NCBI GenBank assembly: GCA_000320605.2
Contig: KB445795.1
Span: 557,867-621,866, forward strand
Direction: 5' to 3'
DNA length: 64,000 bases
Source: Gelatoporia subvermispora B
Taxonomy: Eukaryota; Basidiomycota; Agaricomycetes; Polyporales; Gelatoporiaceae
In this document: positions 23,610 to 36,571 of the stretch, in pieces
Numbering within the stretch: position 1 is the first letter of the stretch
Layout of the letters: every line of letters begins with the position of its first letter
Program-made: the position numbers and the translations under genes
The notes under the pieces: generated by a model
What the model was told of the DNA's origin: nothing
What the model saw: the letters and a program-made list of their open reading frames with translations, nothing else
The model's database searches: none

Positions 23610-24896
23610 TCAATCCTCGCAATACATTGTTCCGGCGGCGCCCATAGGCCCTGCGTGCAGGATCACATAACTACCCTCATTGAGAGCCCCATCGTCGTCC
23701 CGGGGCAGAGTCGACTCCGTGGTAGTCACTAGCAGGCGCATAGCTGAACTCAACTGCATCGGGTACAGGGCCCACGGGTCGCCGCGCATGTTGACGATCA
23801 GGTCAAGCCATTGATAAGGAGTAGAAACAGATCCGACCATGCTGCCAAAATCCTGCGAGAGGTTGTTGAACATGGCAGAGGCTGCGATGTACATGATGTC
23901 ATTCATTTCCGGAGCACGATTGATACTGATACGCTCACTTGAAATGCAGCCTAGCATTTCCATATGTCCCGTTCACCGATTGAAAATACTCGGCGACCTA
24001 AACCTTCCATAAAGTGCGTCTATATTTATGAAGGCCAATTATTCTCGGGAACAGCAATTTGCCTGAGGCCGCCATGTGATCAAGGCGAAGGATCATCGGC
24101 GAAGGTTTGGTACTGATTGTTTGAGACCAGTTCGTTAAACACTTCGCCGGGTACCAAAACTAGTATCTAAGTATTCTATGCACCCCTCAGCCGAAAGTTA
24201 TCATGACATTGTCGCTCGTTCCCAGAACAGCAGACAGTAATGCGTAGAGCGTAGGCAGTAACCGAGCGTCATCCAATATACATAACCATCTCCGATATTC
24301 GCGGTTCCCGGATCCCGAGCCGTAAGATTTGTCCGTACCGTGCCTGGCGCTCCAAGGTAGGCACGCAATGATAATACGTCAAGCAGCACTGTTTACAATG
24401 AGACCTTGCTGCAAGCAATTTCGACATATGCATGTCAGTAGCATATCATTCAAAGTTGTAATCACGCATGCCACACTCTTCCAGACGAGAGGCCAATATT
24501 CAGCCATATGCATTTCCAGAGCTTATGACACCTGGTGACTCACGTTACAGATACAACGCTCGATCTTTGCTAGCAATGCACTGGTGCGACCAACGAACGG
24601 ATCCGTCAGCTAGTTTGGTAAGTCTCTTGCTGTCTTGATAATGTTTCCCAGCTGCCTCGGAAAGTTATCGCACCTGTAGCTGACAGATCCTGTAGAGTGC
24701 GACCCGCACTTCTCGCCGATGCTGTACCAGCACAATCAGTCAGCCTGATGCTGCTGTAGCACGATCCGAATATAGCGGGCTGCATCATCTGACGCCCGGC
24801 CGGGATTCCTCCGGCCTCGGAGGAAGTGCGAAGCCAGATATTCTGGTCACGCACCGTACGCTGCCCGGCGTTTGTCCTCGGAGCGCGACGGGACAC
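23610..24896 (-). pseudogene. Possible broken gene for a secreted or membrane protein
   Basis: Three minus-strand segments read like protein but do not join cleanly. The segments are 24896-24606 (QNIWLRTSSEAGGIPAGR), 24400-24201 (YLGAPGTVRTNLTARDPGTA, then NIGDGYVYWMTLGY) and 23963-23610 (EMNDIMYIAASAMFNNLSQD, then FGSMVGSVSTPYQW). The middle segment has an N-glycosylation site NLT and aromatic strands. I cannot name the family. Between the segments all frames contain stops and I find no introns that restore a single frame, so a decayed gene is likelier than an active one. The region lies next to hairpins and a dispersed repeat. Confidence 0.3.
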
Positions 24897-27800
24897 AAGT
24901 GACTCGGACGGTGAACGGCTTCTGGCTGCGGTGAAGTCACCATCAGTCAGCTCGAGTCGAAGAAGTCTGTAGGACTCGGACCGGCTCGGCGCACGCTGGT
25001 TGGTACATTGGGCGGCTCTTGTCTGACAGCAACTGTCACCGAAAACCTACGACGGCTGGAACGCGAGCCGGGCGAACGGAGGCGATATGACCTCACGGAG
25101 TCTCAAGCATTCCGCATGCACTGCGCGTACGGAAGTCGATCCAATAACCAAAGCTAGATCACGTGTATGTGTACGCACGGCCCCGATATCTGCGTGCAGC
25201 GTCTGCGAGCAGAGTCTCGGCTCTGGGCTCGAGGCTTGGAATTGACGTGTCCAGTGCATGCAAACGTGCATGCCTCGAGCATCGGTCCAGAGCAAAGTGC
25301 GCGACAGAAACTAACTTTGGAGGCAGTGGACAAGACGAATTCATGGAATCGAACGATCCAGGCGCGTTCCATTTCCCCACAGCTTACTGGCTGTGGTACC
25401 TTCCCCACACTATGATCTAAAATGTCAGGCTGTCAAGCATGCCGCTACAACAGAATTGGCGATGTGTCTAGCATTTGCATTCGTGCAAGCAGACAAGCAG
25501 AAATCGTAAGAGTGCGGGGCGAGACCGCTGCCGAGCGCGTGTATACAAGGTGTCTGATTTGTCTACTACACTCTACGGCAGACGGGCCGAAAATAACTGT
25601 TCAAACCCTGATACCAATCAAAATCGAGGACAATATATTCGAAATTCGTCAAATTAACGCAAATATGAGTAGCATGGGGGGTGTTCAACAAACGCGTTTA
25701 GGGAGGCACAAGAGCCTACCCGATGTTGACAGAATGCACATAGCAGATACAACACATGCTGCCAAGTATACCTCAGCACATAGGAGACAACCCTAAACGA
25801 CGGGACCTACAGGCAGATTGTGGCGAACAAGAAAGGAGCCTAATCAGTATCCGGAATACACAGAGTGCATCAGAGCGCATCTAGAAGTCTGGGAGGTGTG
25901 CAGCGTCGAGATGCTGATCGGGAATGGAGGCTCCCCCATTGGAGAATCGAACGCTCAGGGTCGAGAAAAAAGAGACAGTGACGCCGCCTGCTGCTGATAC
26001 GGATCGCACCCACATGTAGGGTCACAAATTCGCGGCGGAGAGGAGTAGGCACACTTAGCGCAAATGGACGTTCTGCGTGTGATGGCAGCAATTACGCGTT
26101 ACGTTTGAAGAAACGGAAATTCACATTGGAATTGGAGTGCGATGGATGTGACTGCCCCGTTTCTCGTCGCGATATATGGAGATGCGTAGGTGCTGCTCGG
26201 GAGTCGTGTTCGTTAAGAGTACAGTAAGCGGAGCCTTCCCAATTGGTGTCTTCTGAGCCCAGAGAGTGGTCCCGCGACGTCCTGTAATAGCCAACGTATG
26301 TATCAGTCGAGTCAGCCCGAATGTTCGAGTTCTTGGAGGTCAAATTACCTTGCTTGTCAAGGTTGTTGTGCACCCCCATAATTCACAAGCGCCGAGCCAT
26401 TTCTGACAAACACAACCAAGCAACAGCCCGGGCGCTTCGAAACCGAAACAGAGTACTCAGTCCAGATCGCAGAAGTAACAAGTCGTAGCATGACATGGTG
26501 CCACTACCTTCACATCCGAGGTCCATCAAAAGGTCAATCTTGTCCATTGTGAACATGGAGTGCAATCATTGCTATTTGTACTCGCCACACAGTATGTGTC
26601 CCGTTCCCTTGCCCGCGATCATTTATCTGAGTTCGAAATTGACCATCGGCATTACGGCCTGAGTTCAAAATGTCTGCGGGTCGCCGTTTAAGATAGAACT
26701 CCGATTGTATTTGAGCATGCGGTGTTGAAATCGATACTGAATTCTATTACACAGTTGCCCAAACGTCCCTACTCATCTTCTGGGTAGACAAGCAAGGTTG
26801 CTGTTGGCGTAAGCCGACGCTTCCCGAGTCCAAAACTAAGGGGAATAAGGCGTGTTAATTGCGCAGTACATTCGTCCGAGTCAGTCGCCGTTGTCTCAGA
26901 GTAGCAGAGGAGTTGCAGGGCACATCGGAGTCAGGAAGAGGGAGCAAGCAAGATCATCGCGAGGTGGGCACTGGACAAGCGCCGCTGATAAGATCAAGCC
27001 GCAGGCGCTCGTCTGTACAGTAGCAAGGACTTACGAACTCGGAAGGTAACTAGCTTGCTGTGCGACCGATGTCCTGATCCCCTATGTATAGGCTTCATGT
27101 CCGATGTTTCTCCAACGCGCGCGGGTAGTCTCAGCTTCTGTCGACATCCCCGCAGCTAGTTCCGATGTCTGGTGACGCGTTCTCTGAGCTCCGGTGCATA
27201 TGAAGTCGCGCGCCGTCGCTGCATCGGTAGGATCGCGTCTCACACGACCACAGAGCCAAGACCTGCTGCGCCGCCCGTGTCCACACTCATCGTGCATGTC
27301 CGCACATCCATTTCATCTCTGCGGCGACCGGTGCGAGTTCATCTCTATGTACGATGTGCATCTCATCGCGCGGCATCTTCCCCGCGCCTGCAGCGATCGC
27401 GGCGATCGACCAGCGCAAAGGCGGCCGCGGATGCAATTTTTGCGGCTCGCATGAAGCCCTGCGCCCATCCCGCTCAGGCCCTCGCGGTGCGCGCCCTGCC
27501 TCGCCCTGCTCTGCTCGCCTGCCCATGCCCGTCGCCATCTCCACAAATTAATTTCGCACTTCACCGCCGCGCCCTGCTGCCCGTCACCCCGCGTCCGCGT
27601 GCCTGCGCGCGCCCTCGCGGGCCTGTGGCTCCAGCAGCGCCCCCAGCTATCATTCTCCCTATCTGATCTCCATCGACGTCGTGCACACCAATGCCCAGCG
27701 CCCTTCCATGCCGCCTTCCACAGTGCCATAGTCCCGCCGGTGCCCGTGCCAATCACGCGCCGCACCAGGGCCACAGGCCGTCCGTGCGCAGGATGCGATC

Positions 27801-30800
27801 TCGCGCGCGTTCGGTATAGCCATGCGCGATCAGCCAGCCTGATCTTGTGTGACGGGGTGGATTCCGGGCAGATTCCTGCGGCGGCCAGATCGGCGTCGGC
27901 GGGGCCGTCGGGCCTCGGGCTCGCCCCGGCGCGCTGTGGCCACCGGGCACCCTCGCACGGCCGGCACGCGGTCGGCGTGGCCTGCGCCCTCGACGCCATC
28001 CCGACATCAATCTCCCCGAGAGGGTGCGATCGCACACCGCACATGTCCCCGTGCCCAGCAGCGCCCGCCGCATATGTCCTGATCCGCTGCACAATACACA
28101 TCTGATTCTGCGCGATGCTCGATTGTGACTGCGGGCTGCACGGCCTATATACACGTGAAAACGCCGTCGAATATCTTGAGCACGACGCGTGGCGTGCCAG
28201 TGAGTGGGTGGCGGGTGTGGCCGTACGTGGCCACAGCGCGTTCTGCCACTGTCGACGCGTCCTGCGCAGGGCGATGACGCGTTGAGAGAAGCCTCGACGC
28301 GTACGCGGTCGGTATGTGACCTGATGGGAGTGATGGCGGCCGCCCGTGCGCTCCGCGCCAATCAGCCCGGCCCAATCAGATAAGTGAGGCAAACAGTCAA
28401 ATTCGCAAAGCCACCCAAGCCGCGGCGAAAATTTAGAGTTGTCAAGGTGAAGACCAGGTGACAGTGCCCTGTAAGGCAACAGAGGGGATCAACACCCCAA
28501 AGGGGCCGCGGCGAGCTGGGACGTGCCGAGGGCGAGATCAAAAGGGTGCCAAATGGGAAATTGCACAAGATGGGAATGTGTGCGCTCGATGGATCAACAC
28601 CCCAAAGACACACACGTTCAGCGTGATAGACTTCTGTGAAGTCATGCACCACGGATGCACCCACTTCGAGCAGCGGACCCCAGCGCAGCACGCTGCTGCG
28701 CTCCACACCGGATTCTGAACTTGAGCTTGAGCTTGAACTCACGAAGACGCGTCCGAAGAGCTTGCGCGACATCCTGAGCTGCAGCGTTTCCCAATTCGCG
28801 ACCGTGGACCTCGCGCGCGACGACGCGACGAGCCGCACACCCGCAAGCAGGGGAGCACCCAGAGCTCGCGCAGCACTGACGCGCAATTTCAGGCAGCCCG
28901 GCGTCAAAATCATATCCACATCATCTGCAATGAACACATTCAAGGAAGGCCAAGTAGCCAAGATCAGTGGGCAGCCCAGTGCCCATGACCAAGCGTTAAC
29001 CTCCACCGTCCGCGCTCGGATCCCTCCGAAGAGAACGCACCTTCCTCGACCCAATTCAATCCCGTGTCCCGTGCGCGTGTGCATCTGAGTTGCCGGAGAT
29101 AGCCACACATGAGTAGCGGAAGCGCGCGGAATCGCACGTCGGGCGTGCTCGCTCAGCAAGCCCGCCCGGCCGACGGACTCACCTGCGCGAAGACGAAGCC
29201 CGCCCGCACAGCAGCGGGATGCACCGTCAGCCTCTTGTCCGCAGACGCGCACGAAGGCTCGAAGGGAATCGACGCGGCCGGTGACGCCAGCGGGCGGCAA
29301 CGCTCCCTCTTGTGGTCCTACGCTCCTACGGTCGTGTGGTTTGCGGCCGTGAATCGCGGCTGCGGCCTGCGGCCCTGTGGTCCGCGCACAGAGATGAGAG
29401 GTGAGGCCGCGCGGTCTGCCGTGGGGGACGCGCCTCGAGGCGCGCTGGGGCGCCCGGGGAGCGCGCTCCTTGCTCGCCGGGAGCCGCAGGGAAGCGTGTG
29501 CTGCACAGGAGTGGGGCCGAAGCGTGCGCTGGCGCCGGCTCGCGGGGGAGCCCCGATGTGCGTCGGGATGCGTGCGGGACCGTCTGCTGAGTGAGCTCGA
29601 GGAGGGATGAGCTGAGCGATTAGTGATCGGCCTGTTCCGCGGCGAGTCCGACGCGGATGGGCTGATGTCTCCAATAATGCGTCGAGGGCCGACCGCACGA
29701 GGGGCGTTCCTGCGAGTGTGTTCTGCGACCGCGCATATCTCGATGCTATCGCTCGAGACGCAGGCCCCGACTGCTTCTCGCCCCCCGATCCCGCTGCGCT
29801 GAGTTCCTGCGGTCGCTCGAGAGCACTCCTGAGCAGGCCAGGCGCGCAGGGATTGAATGGGATCGGGGTGAGACGCGCTATCGCAGACGCAGCTGAGATA
29901 CCGATTCCAAGATTAGGTCGACGATAGAGAGGACTTGCCCCTCCTGGCGATGCTGCCCAGCTCGACGTGTGCGTCCTGCGAGCCCATTGGACACGGCACG
30001 CCGGCTGGGGATGCATCGGGAGATGCGCGGCGTCATGGGACGAGCATGCAGTGCGTCCGGGAGAGCTTGGCCTGCCTAAACGGGAGCTGGTGTGGTCTAT
30101 GTCCATTTGTGGGTCCGCGATCGGGAGAAGGACGCTGGGCCGCGGAGACGAGGCAGGAGAGACTCCACGATGGCGGACGGGATGATGCTGGGTGTGCGTC
30201 GCGCTGGCTCGCGGCGACGTGCGGGTGGGCAGAAGCCTGCGTGTGTGTGACTCACCGTGCCAGAACGCCTGGCCCACCGTGGCGTGTGTGCGTGCGCAGT
30301 GCGCTGCAGTTGACGTCTTGCGTGGGGTCATGTGCGGCGGCTTGCCAGGGCCCGCGCGCCCCACACGCGACGGACAAACGGGGGACCACAACTATGCGAG
30401 CGCGGGGCAGCACGTTCTGGAGGCGGAGGCGGCGGCGGGTGGAGTGCCAGACGAGATAGGCAACACGATACGCGGGCGCCAGAAGCTGGCTGGTGGGCGA
30501 CACGGGGCTGCGAAGCGGGGGCAGAGGCGGCTGCATATGTATGAGATGCACACCGGTCGGCACGGGGATAGCGAGAAGGCGGATCGGGTATCTAACCGCC
30601 TGCTGCGAGCACGCTCAGACGGGCGATCCTGCCACATCGGACGCGCAAGAAGGTCGGAGGTTGGTCCCCTGCGGTGCTCTGCGGCGTGCATCCCGCGCAG
30701 ACTGCACACGGGGCATCAATAGCATCGTTGGGGCTTCTGGAGATGGAATTGAACCCCGGTATGCATACATGGCATGGAATGCCGGACGCAGATAGGAATG

Positions 30801-31740
30801 GACGGTCTATGGACGCAAATGGACCCGCCAAAGAACCGCTAATGGTGGAGAATTGCCTTGGATCGAGCGGTCAAAGCCGACGGGGACCGAAGTGCAAGCC
30901 GCAGGAAAGGGAGGGGAATAACATTAGGATGTGCGTGGAAGCGAGGGGAAAGGGCGAGCAAGCGAAGATTCAAAAGAAAGATAGCACTCGAAGAGACTCC
31001 TCCTGCGAGTGGCGGTTGCTGGCGGCGAGACTGCGATCGGCCGAGACAAAGCTGAACCAGTCGCTGCCCGCGGCGAGCTGCGGCGAGCCGTACGCGGCCG
31101 CAAGCCTGCCGCAAGCCGGCCCCGGACGCAGCGGCGGCGCCGACGGGAAATGCGCACACGGCGCAACACGGGTCGAATATCTGGAATGCGGAATGTCAAT
31201 CCGGGGCGGGCTACTGGCGGGCGAGACGGCGGGTGCCCGAACGCCCGGTCACGGGGCAGTGTGGGGAATTTGGCCGAAGCTGCGAGTCCGGGGCAGCCTG
31301 CGCGAAGCTGCCCGAACGGTGGCGGCGTGCTGTGGTGGAAATGGGCAACATGCATTCGGTGTGGCGGCTGGGGCCCCATCTGCGGTGTGAGCTGCGATGT
31401 GGGCTGCGATGTGGGCTGCGATGATGGGCAGCTGCGGGGTTGGCCCTGGTGGATGGCTGGTTGTGGCCCTGGCCGAACTGCGTGCAGGGGGCTAGGCGTG
31501 ACGGTGACTTGCCTAGTTGGGTCGGTATGCAACCAGCGACCAATCGGAGAAGGCCAAGATAAGTGCGGTGCGCAGGGCGAGAAAGCCGGCTTACGCAAGG
31601 ATCGGAGAGAGAGACGCTGGTGGCCGGATTGGGAGTGGGAGGAGTGGAGATCTTGGGGACGATGCTTAGGGATGGGATGCGCGCCTCGAGCCTGATTTCA
31701 CTTCGGACTTGACAGGAACCTCGCTCGGGTGATCTCACTC
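24897..31740. other. Long gene-poor, increasingly GC-rich stretch
   Basis: No conserved product, tRNA or transposon ends were recognised. From about 27150 to 31700 the DNA is very GC-rich, so long frames appear on both strands at once (for example 27313-28479 and 29318-30391 on the minus strand, 30674-31695 overlapping both ways). None shows family motifs or plausible introns. Small repeats are present: a ~16-bp direct copy of ATCAACACCCCAAAG near 28488 and 28593, a 6-bp GAGCTT tandem near 28720-28740, and a 12-bp tandem (TGGGCTGCGATG) at about 31384-31420. Confidence 0.4.
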
Positions 31741-31750
31741 ATCATCCCAG

Positions 31751-32022
31751 TTTTATAAACCCATCCCATCCTCCCTGCTATCTCCCGCCATGCCCTCCGT
31801 CTCTTGACTGGCTATCTCCTTGCCCGGCCTTTCCCTCTCAGGCTCCCTTTAGCCTCAAGCCCTGCTTTGTCCAACGCCCAAAGCATCCAAGGCCACTCGA
31901 CCCCGCCTGACCGCGTATAAACCCTCCGCAGCCGTCCAACCCAGTCGATTTCCCCGAGCTTCCCTCCTCATATACCTCCCCTCCCCTACTTCATTCCCCC
32001 GTCCAAGCACTCCTCCGCAGCC
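31751..32022 (+). promoter_or_regulatory. Core promoter and CT-rich leader of the 32023 gene
   Basis: Two TATA-like sites, TTTTATAAAC at 31751-31760 and GTATAAACCC at 31914-31923, precede a strongly pyrimidine-rich leader that runs to the ATG at 32023. The second TATA lies about 105 bp from the start codon. Such TATA-plus-CT layouts are typical of well expressed filamentous-fungal genes. Confidence 0.55.
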
Positions 32023-33113
32023 ATGTACGACTCACCGCGGACATCCTCCCCTCCCCCGTCCCCACACAAAAAGCACCATCGCTCGCACTCCCCCGTGCCG
32101 CGCATATCCACGCTGCTCCCCCACGCTCACCACCACCACAGCAGCGGCGGCAGCACCAGCGGCGCGCACTGCCACTCGCAGTACTCGCCCTCGACGCGCG
32201 CCGCCGACATCTCGCGCCTCCTCGACCCCGCCTACGCGAGCCCCGCCTCGTCCTCGGGCTCCTCCGCCTCCTCGTCCTCCGCGCACCCCCAGCCCCGCGC
32301 GTACGTCGACCACCAGGGCGACCTCCACGACCCCGACTTCCGCGACTTCCCCGTCCTGCGCCCCGCCCCGCGCGCCACGCACCTCACCAAGCGCCGCCGC
32401 ACCAGCGCGGGCCCCGGCCCCGTCGCGCGCGCACGCACACCCGACCGCCTCCCGACGTACCCCGGCGCGCACCGCAGACCGAGCTGGGAGCGCGGCTGGG
32501 CGACGGACGCGGACGACGACGATGAGGACGACGACGAGCCCGAGACGCCGCTCAACGCGCACTTTGGTCCCTTCTCCGGGCGCGCGCAACTGCACTCGCA
32601 TACACCCTACCGCCGCGCGCCCCCCGCGCCGTCGTCTGTGTACGCGTACAAGTCCTACGCGCCTGCGTACACACCGTTCTACTCGGAGCCCGTCCCGCTC
32701 TCCGGTTCGCCGCCCGGCTCGCTCGAGGACGAGCCCGCGCTGCAGCTCGATGAGTCGCCGTTTGGCGAGGATGACGAGGAGGACTTTGGCGTGACCCACA
32801 CGAAGCAACGTAGGAGCAGCGCGAGCATGTGGCGTTCGCGTCGCTCGGCGTCGAGCGCGGCGGACGAGGCGTCGCCCACAGAGGAGTGGGAGAAGCCCTC
32901 ACCGCGCAGCCCTCGTAAGCAGTTCTCATTAGATCCCAGCGATACTACGTACGTATCCCCATCCTTGCTTCAATCCAACTAGATCGCTTACGATCTCTCC
33001 GCAGACCATCGTGTACATACGCGCTCCGCCAGCAGTGGGAGGCGATCCGCCTGCGCGTGCGCTTTGGTGTCTTCCACGCCAAACGCCGCCTGACGCGGCG
33101 GTCATCGACGTGA
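32023..33113 (+). CDS. Uncharacterised low-complexity protein with basic C-terminal helix
   Basis: I do not recognise this protein. Exon 1 (32023-32948) encodes a His/Ser/Pro-rich N-terminus (SPHKKHHRSHSP, HAHHHHSSGGS), the block LTKRRRTSAGPGP, an acidic run (ADDDDEDDDEPETP) and a Ser/Arg patch (ASMWRSRRSASSAA). Without splicing the frame stops at 32982. A 56-nt intron (32949-33004, GTACGT...CAG) instead adds exon 2 (33005-33113), which encodes TPSCTYALRQQWEAIRLRVR and then FGVFHAKRRLTRRSST. The exon-2 sequence is a basic amphipathic helix, the only ordered-looking part. The total is about 344 residues. TATA boxes and a CT-rich leader upstream support expression. The basic ends suggest nuclear or nucleic-acid contact (inference). 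It is isolated in the gene-poor region. Confidence 0.65.
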
Positions 33114-36031
33114 CGCGTGTTGCTCACAGAATCCTTCATCACCGTGTCTTGCATACCGCTTTCCCTCGTCTACCCGAGCCCCCCCGGCGCACCATACGCT
33201 CCCCGGCGTGACGCCCAGTGCCGCGCGCTGTGGCGTCGCAGCTTCCCGGCCTCGCGCTTTGGCTTCCTGCTTCCCGCTCGACCCTGCTATCCTCAAGTCC
33301 CCTGCCTCGCATGCCGCGTTTCCGCTGGACCCGCGCGCGCCCTAGACAGGCACGCCGCGCAGCGTTCACGTCTCGCCCGCCCGCACTATGTCCCCTGAGC
33401 AACCGTCCCCTGTCCACATGCACATCTCGACTCTCTGCGCTCCGCCTATCCCTATCCGTATCTCTATCTCTATCGTATCGCACGCCAGATCTGCCCCGCC
33501 GAGTCGGGCACACAGATCCCAGTTCACGCCTCACGCCTCACGCTGTTGTGCATTGACCGTCAAGTTCACGCCCATTGCGATTCCATTCGCCTATCCGTTC
33601 CCGTTCCCGCTGCTCGTCCGCACGCACACACCGTCTCACGCGCACTGGACCTGCCCATGCACGATTTCTCCCGCTTCGCCTGCGCCGCGCGCGCTGTTGC
33701 ATTGGATCCGTCTTTCTGTTCGCTGTCGCCCACACGATATTCTTTTTCCGCGGCCGTCGGCCGCTCGTTCGTTGGTGCTTCGTCGGTGGCTGGTCGGCCG
33801 TTGGTTGGCCGCCAGCCGGTGATTGGCTGAGCACGTGTTGTAGTTGTAGATGCCACAGAAGTAGCTACATAGCCCCGGTGTATGTTGTAGTGATGACCCG
33901 ACGAATGGATGCTGGATGACAAACTGGAACTATCGTGTGCGAATGCCGATGCATGGTACGAGTCACTCGCGGGGTTATGTTCCCAGCGTGACTCAGCCGC
34001 CGCAGGTCCCACACACACGAGTGCGGTGTGGGCACGCGTCGCGGCGGGCCTTGTGAGGCTGGGAAGGCGGCGACGAGACCGGGGCCTGGCATGCGTGCGC
34101 CACCGTGCGCATGCAAGTACTGTGCACATACGCGTGCACGGGCAGCGCACAGCCTGGCGGCCACGCAGCCGCGCCGCGCGCGCAGGCCGCCGCGAGACAA
34201 TGCGCGCGGTGAGCGCTGAGTGAGCATGCTGACTCACGCGGCCGACGCGGCGCGCACGCTGAGCGTGACAGGTCGCGCCGTGGTCACGCGTGACGCCACG
34301 CGTCCCGGAGGTCGGCCCGCAGCGGGGCAGGTGGGGGTACTGGCGCACAGTGGGTACCTGAGGCTGCATACGCACTCCGGCACGTAGGGGCGGGAGAGCG
34401 GTGGGGACCGTGCGCGTCGACGCTGACGGCGTATCCACGGCGCGACGTCGAGCCGGGGCGTGTGCAGTGCGCACCGCGTCACGCGCAGCGTGGGCTGGGT
34501 GGACCGGCTCGATATCTATTATCTGTGCGGTGCTGTGAGGAGGATACGTGTGCATTGATATTGATGCCAGTGCGGCGTGCGCTGGACCTGGCCCGCGCGC
34601 ACCCACTGCGGAATGCGCAGACTCTCCGGCGCGACGTGTGCGGCGCGTCATCGACCCGGACAGCGCGGGGCGTCGTACCCGTGACGGCGCAGGAGATTTC
34701 TCGTGCGCGACGATATTGCGCGCAGGTTGCAGCACGGGCTGAGTACGGTAGCTAATCCGCCACGCCCCCGGGACGGCCTCCTGATGACCTCAGGGCTGCA
34801 CTCCGCCGGCCGCGGTCTCCCATCCTCCTGGACTTTCGCGTGTATTCCGACGCTCCTCGATATCGAATGTTCTCTCCTGCACCCGACGACTCCCCCGGAA
34901 CTTGTATCTCGCTATCGTCGATGCATCATACGCTCCGGAACTGGCGATGCGTTGAGCGAAACGTCGGGAACTCGATCGACGCAGCGCACGACCGGCGCAA
35001 GGACTCGAATTCCAAATCGGTCGCAGTGGCCGGTGCCCAAAGGGGGCAAGTTGCCATACTTGGGCAGCTTACGCGCGCGTCGGGGCTCCTGAGCCAGCGA
35101 CGCCGGCGCAGCGGTTTCCTTCTCGAGTGTCCGCGGACACACGCCGCCTCCTATTCGCCTTTATGTACGACGCATGATGCCCGCCGCTGCTCATGCAATG
35201 CACCGTCGCGGGGCGCCCCACCGCCCGGTCGAGGCCTGTGCGTCAAGCTCGGAGCGATCCCGTCCATATCCATGTCAAGTATACTCAACGCCGACGTCAT
35301 CGCGCACCAAGAGAGCATCATCGTCGATTCACCTGCGCGATAACGCCAACTCGCAGTGCGGATTCCGGTCTTTTGGCGGCGGTGTCGACCGCATTTTCTA
35401 CGCATGCGTGTCACCAATGGAGCTTGCGACTATCTGCGTGACCGTGCCGGGTGCGCAGAGTGCTGGCAATGTTCTGGCTTTCTCCGCTGCGTATTCTGGG
35501 CGGCGATTCCAAGCTTGCGTCGCGAGCCGAACCGATCTCGTGATCCTATCATCTGGCTATCTGGCTTTCGACGATCAAATACAAGCATCCCGCCAGCACG
35601 TACTTGCCCACCGGTGCCTTTCTGACGTCACGCGGACGCCCATTCTGGCCGTTTCTGTCCCCATCCACCTCGCGCGCAAACCAAGATGGCTACTTCATTG
35701 CATTTTCCAAAATAGCACGCCCACATCGCATGTCCCGGGAATTCTCCGCATCCAACTCTGCAGCTTGAAATACGCTGCAATCACTCATCAGCAGGCCAGC
35801 TCGATGCCAATACGATTCTGCACCAGCCGCTCCGGTGCCTGGCTCAGCGCGCACACACGACCCTGCTCCGTCCGATCCCTGTACCCTGGCACTGCGTGCG
35901 CTGCAATGTCGGCCTCGGTGCGAGCGCGGCGCTTGCATGGTCAAATTCGGCGACCATGGTCCATGTGCGGGCGCCGTGCCTCGATCGAACGAGTCTATCG
36001 CCACCGCGCCAAGGGGCAGATGGTCGGAGTA
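33114..36031. other. Gene-poor stretch, no supported gene
   Basis: GC-rich DNA with overlapping frames on both strands and no recognisable product. A short 6-bp CTATCC/CTATCT tandem lies at about 33447-33480. The longest plus frame (35174-36046) ends only because the MITE at 36032 supplies its stop codon, which argues against it being a gene. Confidence 0.4.
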
Positions 36032-36569
36032 CTGAAGGGTGCTTAATTATAACAATTCGTCACGTCACGTCCTTCAATTGTATTGTTAATTTTTGCGGTT
36101 TTCACGTCACGCTGTCCGACCAATTGTTAAGTGTCTGACCACCTTAAAACAGGCTCAAACCTGTTCAAAAACCCTCTAAAACCGCTCTATTATCTTGCTG
36201 TAACATACCACATGTGAAACAAAGGCTTCAGAAGCTGTTAAACCTCACGGAGTGCAAACACCCAATTCCGACACTCCAAACCAGTCAGAGCCGGTAGAAA
36301 GCGCCTGTTCTGTTGCTTGATTGACCTCAAGAAATCTCGATGAACTGGTTTTCCCAAGCAATTGGACAACAACATTAAAGGAAAAACTTGATGCTGCAGC
36401 TCATTGTAGTCCCTGTCGCCGCCCTATATTCTATGCTGCTGCACCTGAAAGACCAATTGTTACTCGACACAGGTCCTGTCGCATCACAGTGAAGTCCAAT
36501 TGTTATCAATTACACCTAATTGTTAGGTCACACTGTCACACTCGATTGTTATAATTAAGCACCCTTCAG
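36032..36569. mobile_element. MITE, Tc1/mariner type, complete
   Basis: A 538-bp element bounded by perfect 25-bp terminal inverted repeats. The left end begins CTGAAGGGTGCTTAATTATA and the right end is its exact reverse complement. The dinucleotide TA flanks both ends (36030-36031 and 36570-36571), the target duplication of Tc1/mariner/pogo elements. It has no open frame, so it must be moved in trans. It is AT-rich, unlike its GC-rich surroundings, and repeats CAATTGTTA-like and CACGTCACG-like words near both ends, which are candidate transposase-binding sites (inference). The intact ends and target duplication suggest a fairly recent insertion. Confidence 0.93.
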
Positions 36570-36571
36570 TA

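Noticed and set aside
25925..25985. A sequence resembling a tRNA T-loop (GCGTTCGATTCTCC on the minus strand)
   Set aside because: No acceptor, D or anticodon stems can be paired around it.
27313..28479. A 388-codon minus-strand frame
   Set aside because: It is Arg/Ala/His-rich without motifs, and equally long frames run on the other strand; this is expected from GC-rich DNA with few stops.
35174..36046. A 290-codon plus-strand frame that could be a gene
   Set aside because: Its stop codon lies inside the inserted MITE, no family or domain is visible, and other frames overlap it on both strands in GC-rich DNA.
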